Positions 17,031 to 25,380 of a stretch of DNA of 34,958 bases are shown here, piece by piece; position 1 is the first letter of the stretch; every line of letters starts with the position of its first letter. The DNA is from an uncultured Brachyspira sp. (lineage in GTDB: Bacteria; Spirochaetota; Brachyspiria; Brachyspirales; Brachyspiraceae): NCBI RefSeq assembly GCF_934747485.1, contig NZ_CAKVGN010000025.1, positions 1 to 34,958 of the forward strand, in the 5' to 3' direction. Both the position numbers and the translations under genes were made by a program. A model generated the notes under the pieces. That model saw only the letters and a list, made by a program, of their open reading frames with translations, made no database searches and had not been told where the DNA came from.

Positions 17031-18368
17031 TTATTTAGTATCAGTCATAATCAAATTGTATCTAGTAGAATCATTTAAATTCTTAGTCCACTTAATAGTT
17101 TTATTAACAGTCTCTCCAAGAGCTCCTACATCAACTATCTTTCCATTAACCTTAACTACAACCTCACCCGCATTACCTATAGTAAGCATCATAACGTCCC
17201 TAGCCTCTAAATATAATGTTTTACCGCTTAAAAGATTTGTAGTAGCAGGTCCTCCTGAATCAATAAAATATCTTAAATAAACAAAATGTTTAGCAGTTAT
17301 CTCTATTCTAATATTTGATTTTTCAGTGTCTTGCTCTATATAAGTCTCTCCGTCTATCACAGGTAATTTTACATCTGATGTTACTATCATATCGTTAGTA
17401 ATATTATTTTCATTTAAATAATTTGTAGCTTCTTCGTTGTTGTAAACAGAATTAATCATCTGATTCTCTTCAAGTTTTTCCATCTCTACAGTAGCTAAAT
17501 TATCATAAACTTCTATTATGCTTATCTTAAAATCATTAATTCCATTTCCATTTAAATCTAATATTATAGGATTGCTTTTAGAAAAAGATAAATCCTGCCC
17601 ATTAATATTCATTCTAATAACATTGCCTATACTGTTAAATTTAATTGTAGCAGATATTCCAAGAGGCTTAAAATATATAACATCTCCCGATTTTACATTT
17701 TGCCTAGCACTGTTATCAACAATATTTCTCGCTATCTCAACTTCTCTCTTATTATCAGTCTTTGAAGAAAACATAGATTTTATATTATCTATATTAAAAA
17801 ATATAACAGCAAAAATAACCAATACGGCCAATATCATTATAATAGGTACAAAAGAATTAACTTTGCTTTTCTTATTTCTAAGTTTATTTAAATCTCTTTT
17901 TGTAATATATAATAACTCTGCCTCAGCACTATTTGGAGTATATGTTTTACTATTTACTGAAATACTGCTGTTAGGTTTAGTGATTTCTTCTTTTTTATTT
18001 ACTTTATTTTCTTCTTTCAAATCTTCATCATCAGCTTCTTTTATCTCTTCTTTTTTATTTTCTAATTTTTCCTCTTTCTTTTTAGCAGCTATTTTAAACT
18101 TTCTTGACTTTGACAAATCTTCTTCAAATTTATTTTCATTTCTTTGCAAATTATAACGCTCTATCATAGCATCAGAATCTAATGAAAGTTTGTCGCTTAA
18201 ATTTTTAATAAATCCCTTAACGTATATCTCTCCCGGAAGCAAATCAAACTGCTCATCTTCTAAAGCTTTTATAAATTTAGCTACAATATATGTACTTGAT
18301 GCTAATTCCTCTATGGTAAGGCCTTTTTTTTCTCTGGCATTTTTTAATATTTGTCCTATGGTTTCCAT
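17031..18368 (-). CDS. rodZ: RodZ-like helix-turn-helix membrane protein
   Basis: A 445-residue bitopic protein. Residues 1-75 form an HTH_25-type domain (IGQILKNAREKKGLTIEELA, then LLPGEIYVKGFIKNLS), the part of RodZ that binds MreB. A long Lys/Glu-rich linker (about 80-135) follows, then a membrane span (about 171-192) and a C-terminal periplasmic region with the DUF4115-like segment RIEITAKHFVYLRYFIDSGG and the end KTIKWT. RodZ links the MreB cytoskeleton to lateral wall synthesis and cell shape. The periplasmic part is longer than in E. coli. It lies 25 nt after lolA. The linker is rich in repeated GAAGAA-type codons, which yields a long open frame on the opposite strand that is only a shadow. 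Confidence 0.85.
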   Translation of the reverse strand: METIGQILKNAREKKGLTIEELASSTYIVAKFIKALEDEQFDLLPGEIYVKGFIKNLSDKLSLDSDAMIERYNLQRNENKFEEDLSKSRKFKIAAKKKEEKLENKKEEIKEADDEDLKEENKVNKKEEITKPNSSISVNSKTYTPNSAEAELLYITKRDLNKLRNKKSKVNSFVPIIMILAVLVIFAVIFFNIDNIKSMFSSKTDNKREVEIARNIVDNSARQNVKSGDVIYFKPLGISATIKFNSIGNVIRMNINGQDLSFSKSNPIILDLNGNGINDFKISIIEVYDNLATVEMEKLEENQMINSVYNNEEATNYLNENNITNDMIVTSDVKLPVIDGETYIEQDTEKSNIRIEITAKHFVYLRYFIDSGGPATTNLLSGKTLYLEARDVMMLTIGNAGEVVVKVNGKIVDVGALGETVNKTIKWTKNLNDSTRYNLIMTDTK

Positions 18369-18393
18369 ATAATTTAAAATCCTTATAAATTTT

Positions 18394-19113
18394 TTAATTA
18401 CCTGATATTAAACCATCTTTTAAAACCTGCATCTCTTCAGGTATAACAGGTACAAATGTCTTATTATCATATTGAACATTATATCTAATAGACTTAAACA
18501 AATATTCTACAGGAACATTGGTTGTAGATATTCCAAGTATCCTAATAATCATACCATCTTCAGCAATCCATAAATGTATTGTAGGAAAACCAGTTCTATC
18601 AACACTCGCTTGTTTAGGAGTAAGAAGCATATGATAAGCTAATCTATTATCATCGCCAGTATATTGAGAACTATTATAGCCAGATATATTTAAAGCCGTA
18701 CCATCAAAGCTGCTCACTGGTCTTAATGCCCTATCAGAATAAAAATCTATATTATATTTAGATATAAGTCTGGATATGCCCGCTTTTGTATAAATAGCAC
18801 CGGAATCACCATAATGCAATGTCTGCTCGCTTACAACCTTTTTTCTTGGAAATATCATCCACAATGTTTTACCATCACAATATATAGAATCACTATTAGT
18901 ACCGCCTGAATATTCTAATTTAAATATATTTGGATTTTTACTTATAAGAGTACCGGTCTTTATTTTACTTCCATTGCGTTCTGTAAAGCTGGATGAGAAG
19001 CTGTTCATAGAGGCAAACCTATTTGACATCATACTAATAACTTTCTCGGGAGTCATTATTTGCGAAAATAAAGGGATTGAAAATAAAAATAACAAAATCA
19101 ATATCTTTTTCAT
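18394..19113 (-). CDS. lolA: Outer-membrane lipoprotein carrier LolA-like protein
   Basis: A 239-residue secreted protein with a signal peptide (MKKILILLFLFSIPLFSQ). The mature part opens with TPEKVISMMSNRFASMNSFSSSFTE and continues with KTGTLISKNPNIFKLEY and CDGKTLWMIFPRKKVV, the pattern of the LolA half-barrel that shuttles lipoproteins across the periplasm. It is slightly longer than E. coli LolA. It is the first gene of the minus-strand run continuing into rodZ, rimO, the ClpX-like ATPase and the sigma factor. The ribosome binding site is weak (AGGA lies too far from the ATG). A TATAAT at 19155-19150 could be a -10 element, but no good -35 accompanies it. Confidence 0.85.
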   Translation of the reverse strand: MKKILILLFLFSIPLFSQIMTPEKVISMMSNRFASMNSFSSSFTERNGSKIKTGTLISKNPNIFKLEYSGGTNSDSIYCDGKTLWMIFPRKKVVSEQTLHYGDSGAIYTKAGISRLISKYNIDFYSDRALRPVSSFDGTALNISGYNSSQYTGDDNRLAYHMLLTPKQASVDRTGFPTIHLWIAEDGMIIRILGISTTNVPVEYLFKSIRYNVQYDNKTFVPVIPEEMQVLKDGLISGN

Positions 19114-19277
19114 AATTTTCTACTTTTTTCCTAAAATAAAATAATAGCTATTATACCTATAATATAACAAAAAAGCATAAAAAACAAGCATTAATATTTC
19201 TATTTTTAATTATTATATTTACATAGTTATATATTTTTTTAATTAGAGCTATAATGTAAAGTTTATGTCATAAAATG

Positions 19278-19306
19278 TTGATATTTTGTAAAAAATTTGT
19301 TATATT
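19278..19306 (+). promoter_or_regulatory. Promoter implying a leaderless transcript
   Basis: TTGATA at 19278-19283 and TATATT at 19301-19306 with exact 17-nt spacing. The -10 ends only 6 nt before the ATG at 19313, so transcription should start at or within a base or two of the start codon. There is no Shine-Dalgarno sequence between. Confidence 0.7.
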
Positions 19307-19312
19307 AAAAAT

Positions 19313-19747
19313 ATGTTTAAGAAATTTATATTAGTTAGTAGTTTATTTTTTATAGTAATTTTTCCTTTTGAATTACTGGCATATGATTCTGAATCATTAG
19401 ATAAATTACCAAAAAATTCAAAAACCTTTATAGAAGATAATTTTAATAATACTAATATAAAATCTATAAATAAAATAAATAATCGTTTTTATGTATTATT
19501 AGAAGATGATTTTTCACTAATATTTGATAATGCAGGAATTTGGTGCGAAGTAGACGGAAAAGATAAACCTATACCTACTGGTTTTATACCAGAAAATGTA
19601 ATATACACTGTTGACAGAACTAACCCAAATACAAATATACTAAAAATAGTAAAGAAATGGAATACTTATATTATAACATTGGATACTCATATTAATATAT
19701 TTATAGATTCTTCAGGTATGCTCGTAGGACAAAAGATTCCAGATTAA
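19313..19747 (+). CDS. Secreted PepSY-like (DUF2874) protein, copy 1
   Basis: A 144-residue protein with a signal peptide (about 1-23, ending ELLA). Two repeats of about 60 residues follow, each with a pattern of LP...FI..NF, a central strand FYVLLEDDFSLIFDNAG, and a proline segment (PIPTGFIPENV). This matches the small two-repeat periplasmic PepSY-like family of unknown function, where the domain is related to protease-inhibitor propeptides. A downstream paralogue starts 15 nt after its stop, so the two are a tandem duplicate in one operon. Its predicted promoter puts the transcript start at the ATG, with no ribosome binding site, so it may be translated from a leaderless mRNA. Confidence 0.82.
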   Translation: MFKKFILVSSLFFIVIFPFELLAYDSESLDKLPKNSKTFIEDNFNNTNIKSINKINNRFYVLLEDDFSLIFDNAGIWCEVDGKDKPIPTGFIPENVIYTVDRTNPNTNILKIVKKWNTYIITLDTHINIFIDSSGMLVGQKIPD

Positions 19748-19762
19748 TAAAAAAGGATAATA

Positions 19763-20182
19763 ATGAAAAAAATATTAACTATATTAGCTATATTTAGCTC
19801 AATCCTTATTGCAGATGATTGGAAAGTTGATCCTAATGAGCTTCCAAAAAGCACTATAGATTTTATAAATAAATTCTTTCCAAATAACAGAATCATACTC
19901 GCCGAAAGAGACAGGAAAAAATATGAAATTGTGCTTGAAAATGGAGTGGAATTAGAGTTTTTTATTAATGGAGAATTAAAAGAAGTAGAAGGCAACTATG
20001 TAGCAGTGCCGCCGGAAATATTGCCTAAAACTGTAGCAAATACTGTAGCTGTAACTTTCCCAAATACTACTATAACAAAAATAAAAAAGAAATGGAACCT
20101 ATATGAAGTAAAACTCAACAACTCTATGGCTCTTTATATAGATGTTAATGGACAGCTTTTAGGACAAAAATTTGATGATTAA
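19763..20182 (+). CDS. Secreted PepSY-like (DUF2874) protein, copy 2
   Basis: A 139-residue paralogue of the preceding gene with a signal peptide (about 1-17, LAIFSSILIADD). The two-repeat pattern is clear: LPKSTIDFINKFFPNN, then YEIVLENGVELEF and GELKEVEG, then PPEILPKTVANTVAVTFPNT with KKKWNLYEVKLNN and GQLLGQKF. The end LLGQKFDD parallels LVGQKIPD of the first copy. Unlike copy 1 it has a normal ribosome binding site (AAGGA about 6 nt before the ATG). Function is unknown; a periplasmic binding or inhibitor role would fit the fold but is not shown. Confidence 0.85.
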   Translation: MKKILTILAIFSSILIADDWKVDPNELPKSTIDFINKFFPNNRIILAERDRKKYEIVLENGVELEFFINGELKEVEGNYVAVPPEILPKTVANTVAVTFPNTTITKIKKKWNLYEVKLNNSMALYIDVNGQLLGQKFDD

Positions 20183-20202
20183 ATTTTATCTTTACTCTTT
20201 AC

Positions 20203-20246
20203 TTGACAATTTAAAATTATTCTATTATATTATATTTCATAGAATA
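20203..20246 (+). promoter_or_regulatory. Consensus promoter with flanking inverted repeat
   Basis: TTGACA at 20203-20208 and TATATT at 20226-20231 with 17-nt spacing. An 8-bp inverted repeat, TATTCTAT (20218-20225) and ATAGAATA (20239-20246), brackets the -10 element and the expected start site, so it could be an operator. GGAGG follows at 20264-20268, 14 nt before the ATG, an unusually long gap. Confidence 0.75.
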
Positions 20247-20282
20247 GTATATATCTTTATACTGGAGGGCTTTTTTTGATTT

Positions 20283-21263
20283 ATGGCTGATGAACTATTT
20301 TCGAGAAAAGAAACAGTAAAAGATATTTTTCTAATTGTAGAAGATAAATTAAAAAAAGGTCTATTCCAAGACTCTATGGAAGATTTGGATAAAATCATGT
20401 CTATGGATTTTGAATACCCAAATCTATATGAAAATATATCCTGTGTGAAGTTTTGGATTAATAGAGCCGATAAAATAGAAAGTTTTAAAGGAGATTATTT
20501 AGGATACTGCAATTTTTTAGATTTATCTTATAAAAAATTTGAAGAGTTTATAAAGAATAAATCATATAATGAAACTTTAATAACAATAAAGGCCATTCAC
20601 TACTTTGTATACAATAGCATTATATTGCAGATAATGAAAAAGAATGTAGAAGAAATTAGAGGTAAAGATGAACTGCATTTATTAGCTAATGCTTTTATAG
20701 AACTTAATGATTATTCAAGAGCATTAAAAGCATATGAGTATTTAAATGTGATAGAGCCTTATAATGGTAATACGCTTTCAAATATAGCACAGATTAATCA
20801 TATATTAGGAGATACAAAGAAGGCAAAAATGTATATTAGAGATGCTTTGTTTTATGACCCTCTAAATATAGAATTTGAAAGAATTACCATAGATGCTGTA
20901 AGAGAGATTAGAGATATTATTATAAGAAGAGGGGTTCATAATAATAGTCAGGAAGAAATTATTTCTTGGATGAGTGCTTACGGCGAACTTATGAATATAT
21001 TAGATGTTAAAAGGGAATTAACCAAAGAAGAAGAATTTGAATTAAGAAAACATATATCTAAATTAGAAGCAGACTATAGAAAATTAAAACTAAGAGAAAC
21101 TACTGCTCCAAAACTTCTATCTGCATATGCTTTTTTAACAACATATTTAATAATGAGGCATACAGAAGAAGATATGAATGAAATTAAAATATGGGGCAGA
21201 AAAATGTCGGAAATAGATAAAGATTTGCTTCAATTTTATATAAAAATATTAAATAAGGGGTAA
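20283..21263 (+). CDS. TPR-repeat protein of unknown function
   Basis: A 326-residue soluble, all-helical protein without signal peptide or membrane segment. The middle (about residues 138-200) shows tandem TPR-like helices: LANAFIELNDYSRALKAYEY, then NTLSNIAQINHILGDTKKAKMYIRDALFYDP. The remainder is Lys/Glu-rich helix. It begins a two-gene plus-strand operon with the next gene starting 4 nt after its stop, so the two products probably work together. I do not recognise a specific family beyond TPR. GGAGG precedes the ATG by 14 nt with a T-rich spacer; no alternative in-frame start fits better. Confidence 0.85.
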   Translation: MADELFSRKETVKDIFLIVEDKLKKGLFQDSMEDLDKIMSMDFEYPNLYENISCVKFWINRADKIESFKGDYLGYCNFLDLSYKKFEEFIKNKSYNETLITIKAIHYFVYNSIILQIMKKNVEEIRGKDELHLLANAFIELNDYSRALKAYEYLNVIEPYNGNTLSNIAQINHILGDTKKAKMYIRDALFYDPLNIEFERITIDAVREIRDIIIRRGVHNNSQEEIISWMSAYGELMNILDVKRELTKEEEFELRKHISKLEADYRKLKLRETTAPKLLSAYAFLTTYLIMRHTEEDMNEIKIWGRKMSEIDKDLLQFYIKILNKG

Positions 21264-21267
21264 ACAG

Positions 21268-23475
21268 ATGTCAGAAGCTCTACAAAAATTAGAAAACATA
21301 TTTTCAGAAGAAACTTTTACAAGAAAACCTTTATTGAATTATACTGTAAAATATTTTGCAGATTTATCTTCGATTATTAATGATATTAACGGAAATGAAG
21401 AGATTAAATCTGCTTTAGATACCGCTAATTTGCAATTGCAAAAAAATGCCAATCATATATCTGCATTATATGCAAGTGGATTTTTAAATCTTAAACTTCA
21501 AAACTATGCTGATAATACATTAGATAAACTTATAGGTATATTTAAAAATGCCAAAAAATGGAATATAGTAGAATATATTGCACAAAAAATATTAGATGAA
21601 TATTATGAATGCGATTATGCTTTAAGATATTTAGCAAGTTATTATCAGATATCAAATAAAGAGGCTGAAGCTTTAGAGATTTTAGAGAGATTAATAAAAT
21701 TTGATGTATCAAATCCTGAATTGCCTGAAAAAATAGCTCATACAAAAGAATTGGCTGGAGATATTACTAGTGCTGTGCATTATTATAAAATTGCTTTTGA
21801 AAGAAATTTAATTAGAAAAAGAACTAATGCTGAAAGCAATATAAAAAAAGTGCTTGAATATGAACCTGATAATTATAATTATTTGTTAAAATATGAAAAT
21901 GCTTTAAAAGAGTTAGTTGATGCTAATATTATGATAGATGTATGGAAGATAATATTCTTCTACTATTTTGAAAATAATAGATTTAATGATGCTTTAAAAA
22001 CTATTAAAAATTTATTAAATTATGAACAGGCTATAGTAGCACAAAATAATAAAAAGGCTAAATTTTTCAGACATAGATTAGTTGATGTTTATGCTAAATT
22101 ATATCCTAATCATACACTCTTTGAAAAAATAGAAGAAATATCAACTATTACAAATGTTAATAAGCAGCCTAAAGCTTGTATAGAAATATTTGAAAAATAC
22201 ATACAATATGATGTTGGAAAATATGTTATACATAGAAACTTCGGTGTTGGTAAAATTAAATATATAGACATAAACGAATTAAAAATAAAATTTGTATCTC
22301 AAGAAGAAGAGAGAAAAATGACATTTGACATGGCAATACAATCTCTCACAACACTTCCAGAAGATGATATAAATGTATATAAAACTTATAAACTAAATGA
22401 GCTTAAAAAAATGGCAGAAGAAAATCCTACAGAACTTCTTACTATAATTTTAAAATACAAAAAAACTATCAACACTAAAGATTTAAAACAAGAATTAACT
22501 GCCGCTCCTCATATAGTGATAGCAGAGTCTTCTTACAATAAATGGCTTGAAAATGCTAAAAAATCCGTAAGAGCTTCTACCACAGTTAAATTTGATAAAA
22601 ACACTTTCCTCTATAATGAAGAGGCAGAAACTTATGATGCAGAAAGTTTATCTAAATTTAATAAAACAGATAATTTCCTTGAAAGATATCAAATCTATAT
22701 GGAATATCTAACTTATACTCCAAATTTAAATTCTGATGAAGCAAAAGAAATGTATAATTATTTTGTTAATACAGCAAAAGATAAAAAATCTCCTAGCGAC
22801 AGCAGAATAATAAGTACAATATATCTAAAAACACAAAATGATGCAAATAAAGATATACCTGTTCTTTCAGAGCTTATAAAAGATGTTGATAATTATACAA
22901 ATATATATGAAATATTGCCTTCTTCAAATTACAGAGATAAATTTATAAAAGCTATACAAGAAGGAAAACCAGATGAATATTATAATATTATATTAAAAAT
23001 ATTATATTCTCCTCAGGTAAAAAACCATTACTTAATAGTAAATAAATTATTCTCTGACGGCAAAGTTGATATGCTTGCTAAAACTATAGATGATATATTT
23101 TTACATTACAAAGAATATCCAGAATCTTTTGTTTATTTTGCTCAAAAGATACTTGACGGTGAGTATTATGATGAAATAGAGGGAGATATAAAAATTAACA
23201 AAAACTCTCTAATGATAGGTTTATTAAGTATAATACCTAATTTATCAAAAATGTTAGACAATAAAGAGACTTCTCCTCAGGGAAGAAAATTAATAAAAAT
23301 AGTATATGATTTAGTATTTGATAAGGCTTATTTGCTTAAGTTTATAGAAACAGAAAATGAGGAAGATGTAAAAATAGTATTTAATGAATTCCAAAAATTA
23401 GTTAATTTGGAACAGCATTACAAAACAGATATAATAACAGCTGTATTAAAGAGATTCCCAAATTGGAAAATATAA
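21268..23475 (+). CDS. Large helical-repeat protein resembling the N-terminal part of spirochaetal GreA
   Basis: A 735-residue cytoplasmic protein. Residues 1-260 are TPR-like helical repeats (for example YALRYLASYYQISNKEAEAL). Residues 315-372 form a small beta domain with VGKYVIHRNFGVGKIKYID and MTFDMAIQSLTTLP, resembling the CarD-like module seen in the very long GreA proteins of Borrelia and Treponema. The rest is helical, ending LKRFPNWKI, about where those proteins pass into the GreA coiled coil. No GreA domain follows: a terminator and repeats come next. It therefore looks like a free-standing version of that extension, from memory of the family and without alignment. Its gene is tightly linked to the preceding TPR gene. 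Confidence 0.8.
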   Translation: MSEALQKLENIFSEETFTRKPLLNYTVKYFADLSSIINDINGNEEIKSALDTANLQLQKNANHISALYASGFLNLKLQNYADNTLDKLIGIFKNAKKWNIVEYIAQKILDEYYECDYALRYLASYYQISNKEAEALEILERLIKFDVSNPELPEKIAHTKELAGDITSAVHYYKIAFERNLIRKRTNAESNIKKVLEYEPDNYNYLLKYENALKELVDANIMIDVWKIIFFYYFENNRFNDALKTIKNLLNYEQAIVAQNNKKAKFFRHRLVDVYAKLYPNHTLFEKIEEISTITNVNKQPKACIEIFEKYIQYDVGKYVIHRNFGVGKIKYIDINELKIKFVSQEEERKMTFDMAIQSLTTLPEDDINVYKTYKLNELKKMAEENPTELLTIILKYKKTINTKDLKQELTAAPHIVIAESSYNKWLENAKKSVRASTTVKFDKNTFLYNEEAETYDAESLSKFNKTDNFLERYQIYMEYLTYTPNLNSDEAKEMYNYFVNTAKDKKSPSDSRIISTIYLKTQNDANKDIPVLSELIKDVDNYTNIYEILPSSNYRDKFIKAIQEGKPDEYYNIILKILYSPQVKNHYLIVNKLFSDGKVDMLAKTIDDIFLHYKEYPESFVYFAQKILDGEYYDEIEGDIKINKNSLMIGLLSIIPNLSKMLDNKETSPQGRKLIKIVYDLVFDKAYLLKFIETENEEDVKIVFNEFQKLVNLEQHYKTDIITAVLKRFPNWKI

Positions 23476-23502
23476 TTAAATAAATATTTTAATTAGAAAA
23501 TA

Positions 23503-23542
23503 AAAAGGAGTGCAATCAACAAATCTTGCACTCTTTATTTTT
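23503..23542 (+). terminator. Rho-independent terminator
   Basis: GAGTGCAA (23508-23515) pairs perfectly with TTGCACTC (23526-23533) around a 10-nt loop, followed by TTTATTTTTAT. A-rich sequence precedes the stem, so it could also work on the opposite strand. It ends the two-gene operon 21268-23475. Confidence 0.92.
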
Positions 23543-23578
23543 ATATACTAAATTTTTTTAAGTTTGTAATTTTTTTAT

Positions 23579-23838
23579 TGTTCTTTTTTCCGCCTTACAC
23601 GGTGCGGACTTAGTCAAAGAACCAAAAAGTGCAAGTTCTTTAGCTTTATATATATTGGAATGTGTATTAAATATATTATGAAATATAAATTTAATCTAAA
23701 AAATACATATTGTTTTATATTTATAATATCCTGCATATAATTCCAAAATATTTGCATTTTCTGCAACTTTGACGAAGTCTGCAAAGCGACCGTAGGAAGT
23801 ACCTTTAGGTATGGGTGCGAAGGCTGGAAAAAGTTGAA
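23579..23838. repeat. Modular hairpin repeat element (member B)
   Basis: This fills most of the 403-nt gap 23476-23878. The left module (23579-23636) has TTCTTT (23581-23586) pairing with AAAGAA (23616-23621) around a GC-rich core CCGC...GTGCGG, and ends CCAAAAAGTGCAAG. An AT-rich middle resembles that of the element at 27537-27750. The right module (23753-23838) reads GCAACTTTGACGAAGTC then GCAAAGCGA and ends AAAAAGTTGA, the inverted counterpart of the left module of that element. It is interrupted by 27 nt (23790-23816) flanked by GCGA on both sides. No gene is visible in it. Confidence 0.8.
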
Positions 23839-23878
23839 TAAAAAAAATTCTATTACAAAATATACTTATTTTTTATAA

Positions 23879-24625
23879 CTAATCTCTTTTAAAATACGGA
23901 GATAAATCTATATATTCTTCATCTAACCAAGAAGAAGCTACACATTCATATTTATTCTTGTTTAATTTATAAATTTGATACTCTATCTTTTCAGCTCTTC
24001 CTACAATTCTCTCTTTATACTCTACCAACATCTCGCTTATTCCATCATCGTCAATGTCTCTAAAAGCAAATTTCATCTCATTTACAACACCGCTTTTCAT
24101 AGAATTAATCTCTCTATAATAAGATGCATCAGCAACTAAACTAATTTTATTATCCTCAACTCTAAAAATATAAAGATAAATATCCCTATCACTTCCATTA
24201 TCATTGATGATATAATATTTTATAATACCAACCTCATTTTTCTTATCATAAAAACTCTCTAAATCTATAGCAGCATTCTTCCCAATCCTCGAAGACAGAT
24301 AAGAAAACTTTTCATCTAAATTACTTCCGTAAACAGCTATCTTCTCTCCCTCAATAGAGCTAATCAAAGCCATAAACTCATTTCCGCTTGATGATTCTAA
24401 AACATCTGCTATCACTATAGAATATACTTTATAACCATCTCTTTCTAATTTTGTTTTTAAATTATCAGCCTGAGAATATTCTCTGCTGTCTATAACACTA
24501 TCGCTATTATAATAAACAATATCTCCAGAGCCTTGCAAATTAAATAATGCATTAATATCATCATTAAGAGCATATAAACTCATAAAGCTAAAAATAAAAA
24601 AACAAAAAATAAAGAAGTTTTTCAT
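23879..24625 (-). CDS. Secreted protein of unknown function
   Basis: A 248-residue protein with a signal peptide (about 1-19, FFIFCFFIFSFMSLYA). The mature part is alpha/beta-like. Around residues 190-195 it has DIDDDG, the Asp-rich calcium-loop motif of VCBS/FG-GAP-like proteins, in the phrase FAFRDIDDDGISEMLVEY. Nothing else is recognisable. It lies 20 nt after the other secreted unknown and is the last gene of the HIT-tatD run. GGA lies about 8 nt upstream of the ATG. A role in the periplasm or at the outer surface is inferred only from the signal peptide. Confidence 0.8.
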   Translation of the reverse strand: MKNFFIFCFFIFSFMSLYALNDDINALFNLQGSGDIVYYNSDSVIDSREYSQADNLKTKLERDGYKVYSIVIADVLESSSGNEFMALISSIEGEKIAVYGSNLDEKFSYLSSRIGKNAAIDLESFYDKKNEVGIIKYYIINDNGSDRDIYLYIFRVEDNKISLVADASYYREINSMKSGVVNEMKFAFRDIDDDGISEMLVEYKERIVGRAEKIEYQIYKLNKNKYECVASSWLDEEYIDLSPYFKRD

Positions 24626-24645
24626 AATAAAATATCCAATAATAC

Positions 24646-25308
24646 TTATTTGGAAGACGCTTTTATATCAACAAACTTTATTTGAGAGTTTACTTTACCA
24701 TCAGAACTTTTATATTTAACAATCTCAGGAACAGTATAATTATCAATATTGGTGTATGATATATCAACATCATATATCTTTGACTTTTTATTATAATAAT
24801 CAGCACTTTCCACCAAAAGACTATTTTTATCTATTGTGTAGTTTATACTATAGTCCTTATTTTCACCAACTGCCCTTAATACAACTTCATATTTATCATT
24901 ATCTTCTTTTACAGAATCAACAGTAAACTTCTTTGAAAGCGAACTATAACTCTCAGATACAATAGCATAAAATCCAACAGTCTCCAAAGGCTCTTCAAAC
25001 ACAGAAAACATCTTAGCATAAAAACTATCAACATTTTCAAGCACAATGTTTGGTTTAGAGTTTTGTACGAGAGTGAACTTTAATCTAATTTTGTCTTTTG
25101 AAGAGAGATAATTTTTTGCAGGTATAGTTGATATTTGAGCTTCTACTATTTTACCTTCTATATATGCATCGAAACGTTTTGGATATATAGTTTCGTAATT
25201 ATCTTTTATTTTATTATAAAGCTCTTCAAAAGAAATATCCTGAGAATGAAGCAGATTAAAAAAAGATAATAAAAAAAGTAAAGTTATAAAAATAAAGTAT
25301 TTTCTCAT
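24646..25308 (-). CDS. Secreted protein of unknown function, possibly LolA-fold
   Basis: A 220-residue protein with a signal peptide (about 1-22, ending LLHSQ). The mature part is strand-rich with an initial helix (ISFEELYNKIKDNYETIY), then alternating strands and a conspicuous pattern of YVVLRAVGENKDYSINYTIDKNSLLVES type, which recalls LolA/LppX-like half-barrels; this is a loose resemblance only. The ribosome binding site is weak. It lies 72 nt downstream of tatD and 20 nt upstream of the next secreted unknown. The two secreted proteins probably form a pair, by position. Confidence 0.78.
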   Translation of the reverse strand: MRKYFIFITLLFLLSFFNLLHSQDISFEELYNKIKDNYETIYPKRFDAYIEGKIVEAQISTIPAKNYLSSKDKIRLKFTLVQNSKPNIVLENVDSFYAKMFSVFEEPLETVGFYAIVSESYSSLSKKFTVDSVKEDNDKYEVVLRAVGENKDYSINYTIDKNSLLVESADYYNKKSKIYDVDISYTNIDNYTVPEIVKYKSSDGKVNSQIKFVDIKASSK

Positions 25309-25380
25309 AGTTTTTTTAATTGTCTTCCTTAAAAGTTATTATCGTAATATATATAATTTGCTTAAACAAAAATAATTATG

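Noticed and set aside
17518..18156. 212-codon open frame on the plus strand inside rodZ
   Set aside because: Hydrophobic low-complexity translation that mirrors the Lys/Glu-rich linker of RodZ on the other strand; no ribosome binding site or family match.
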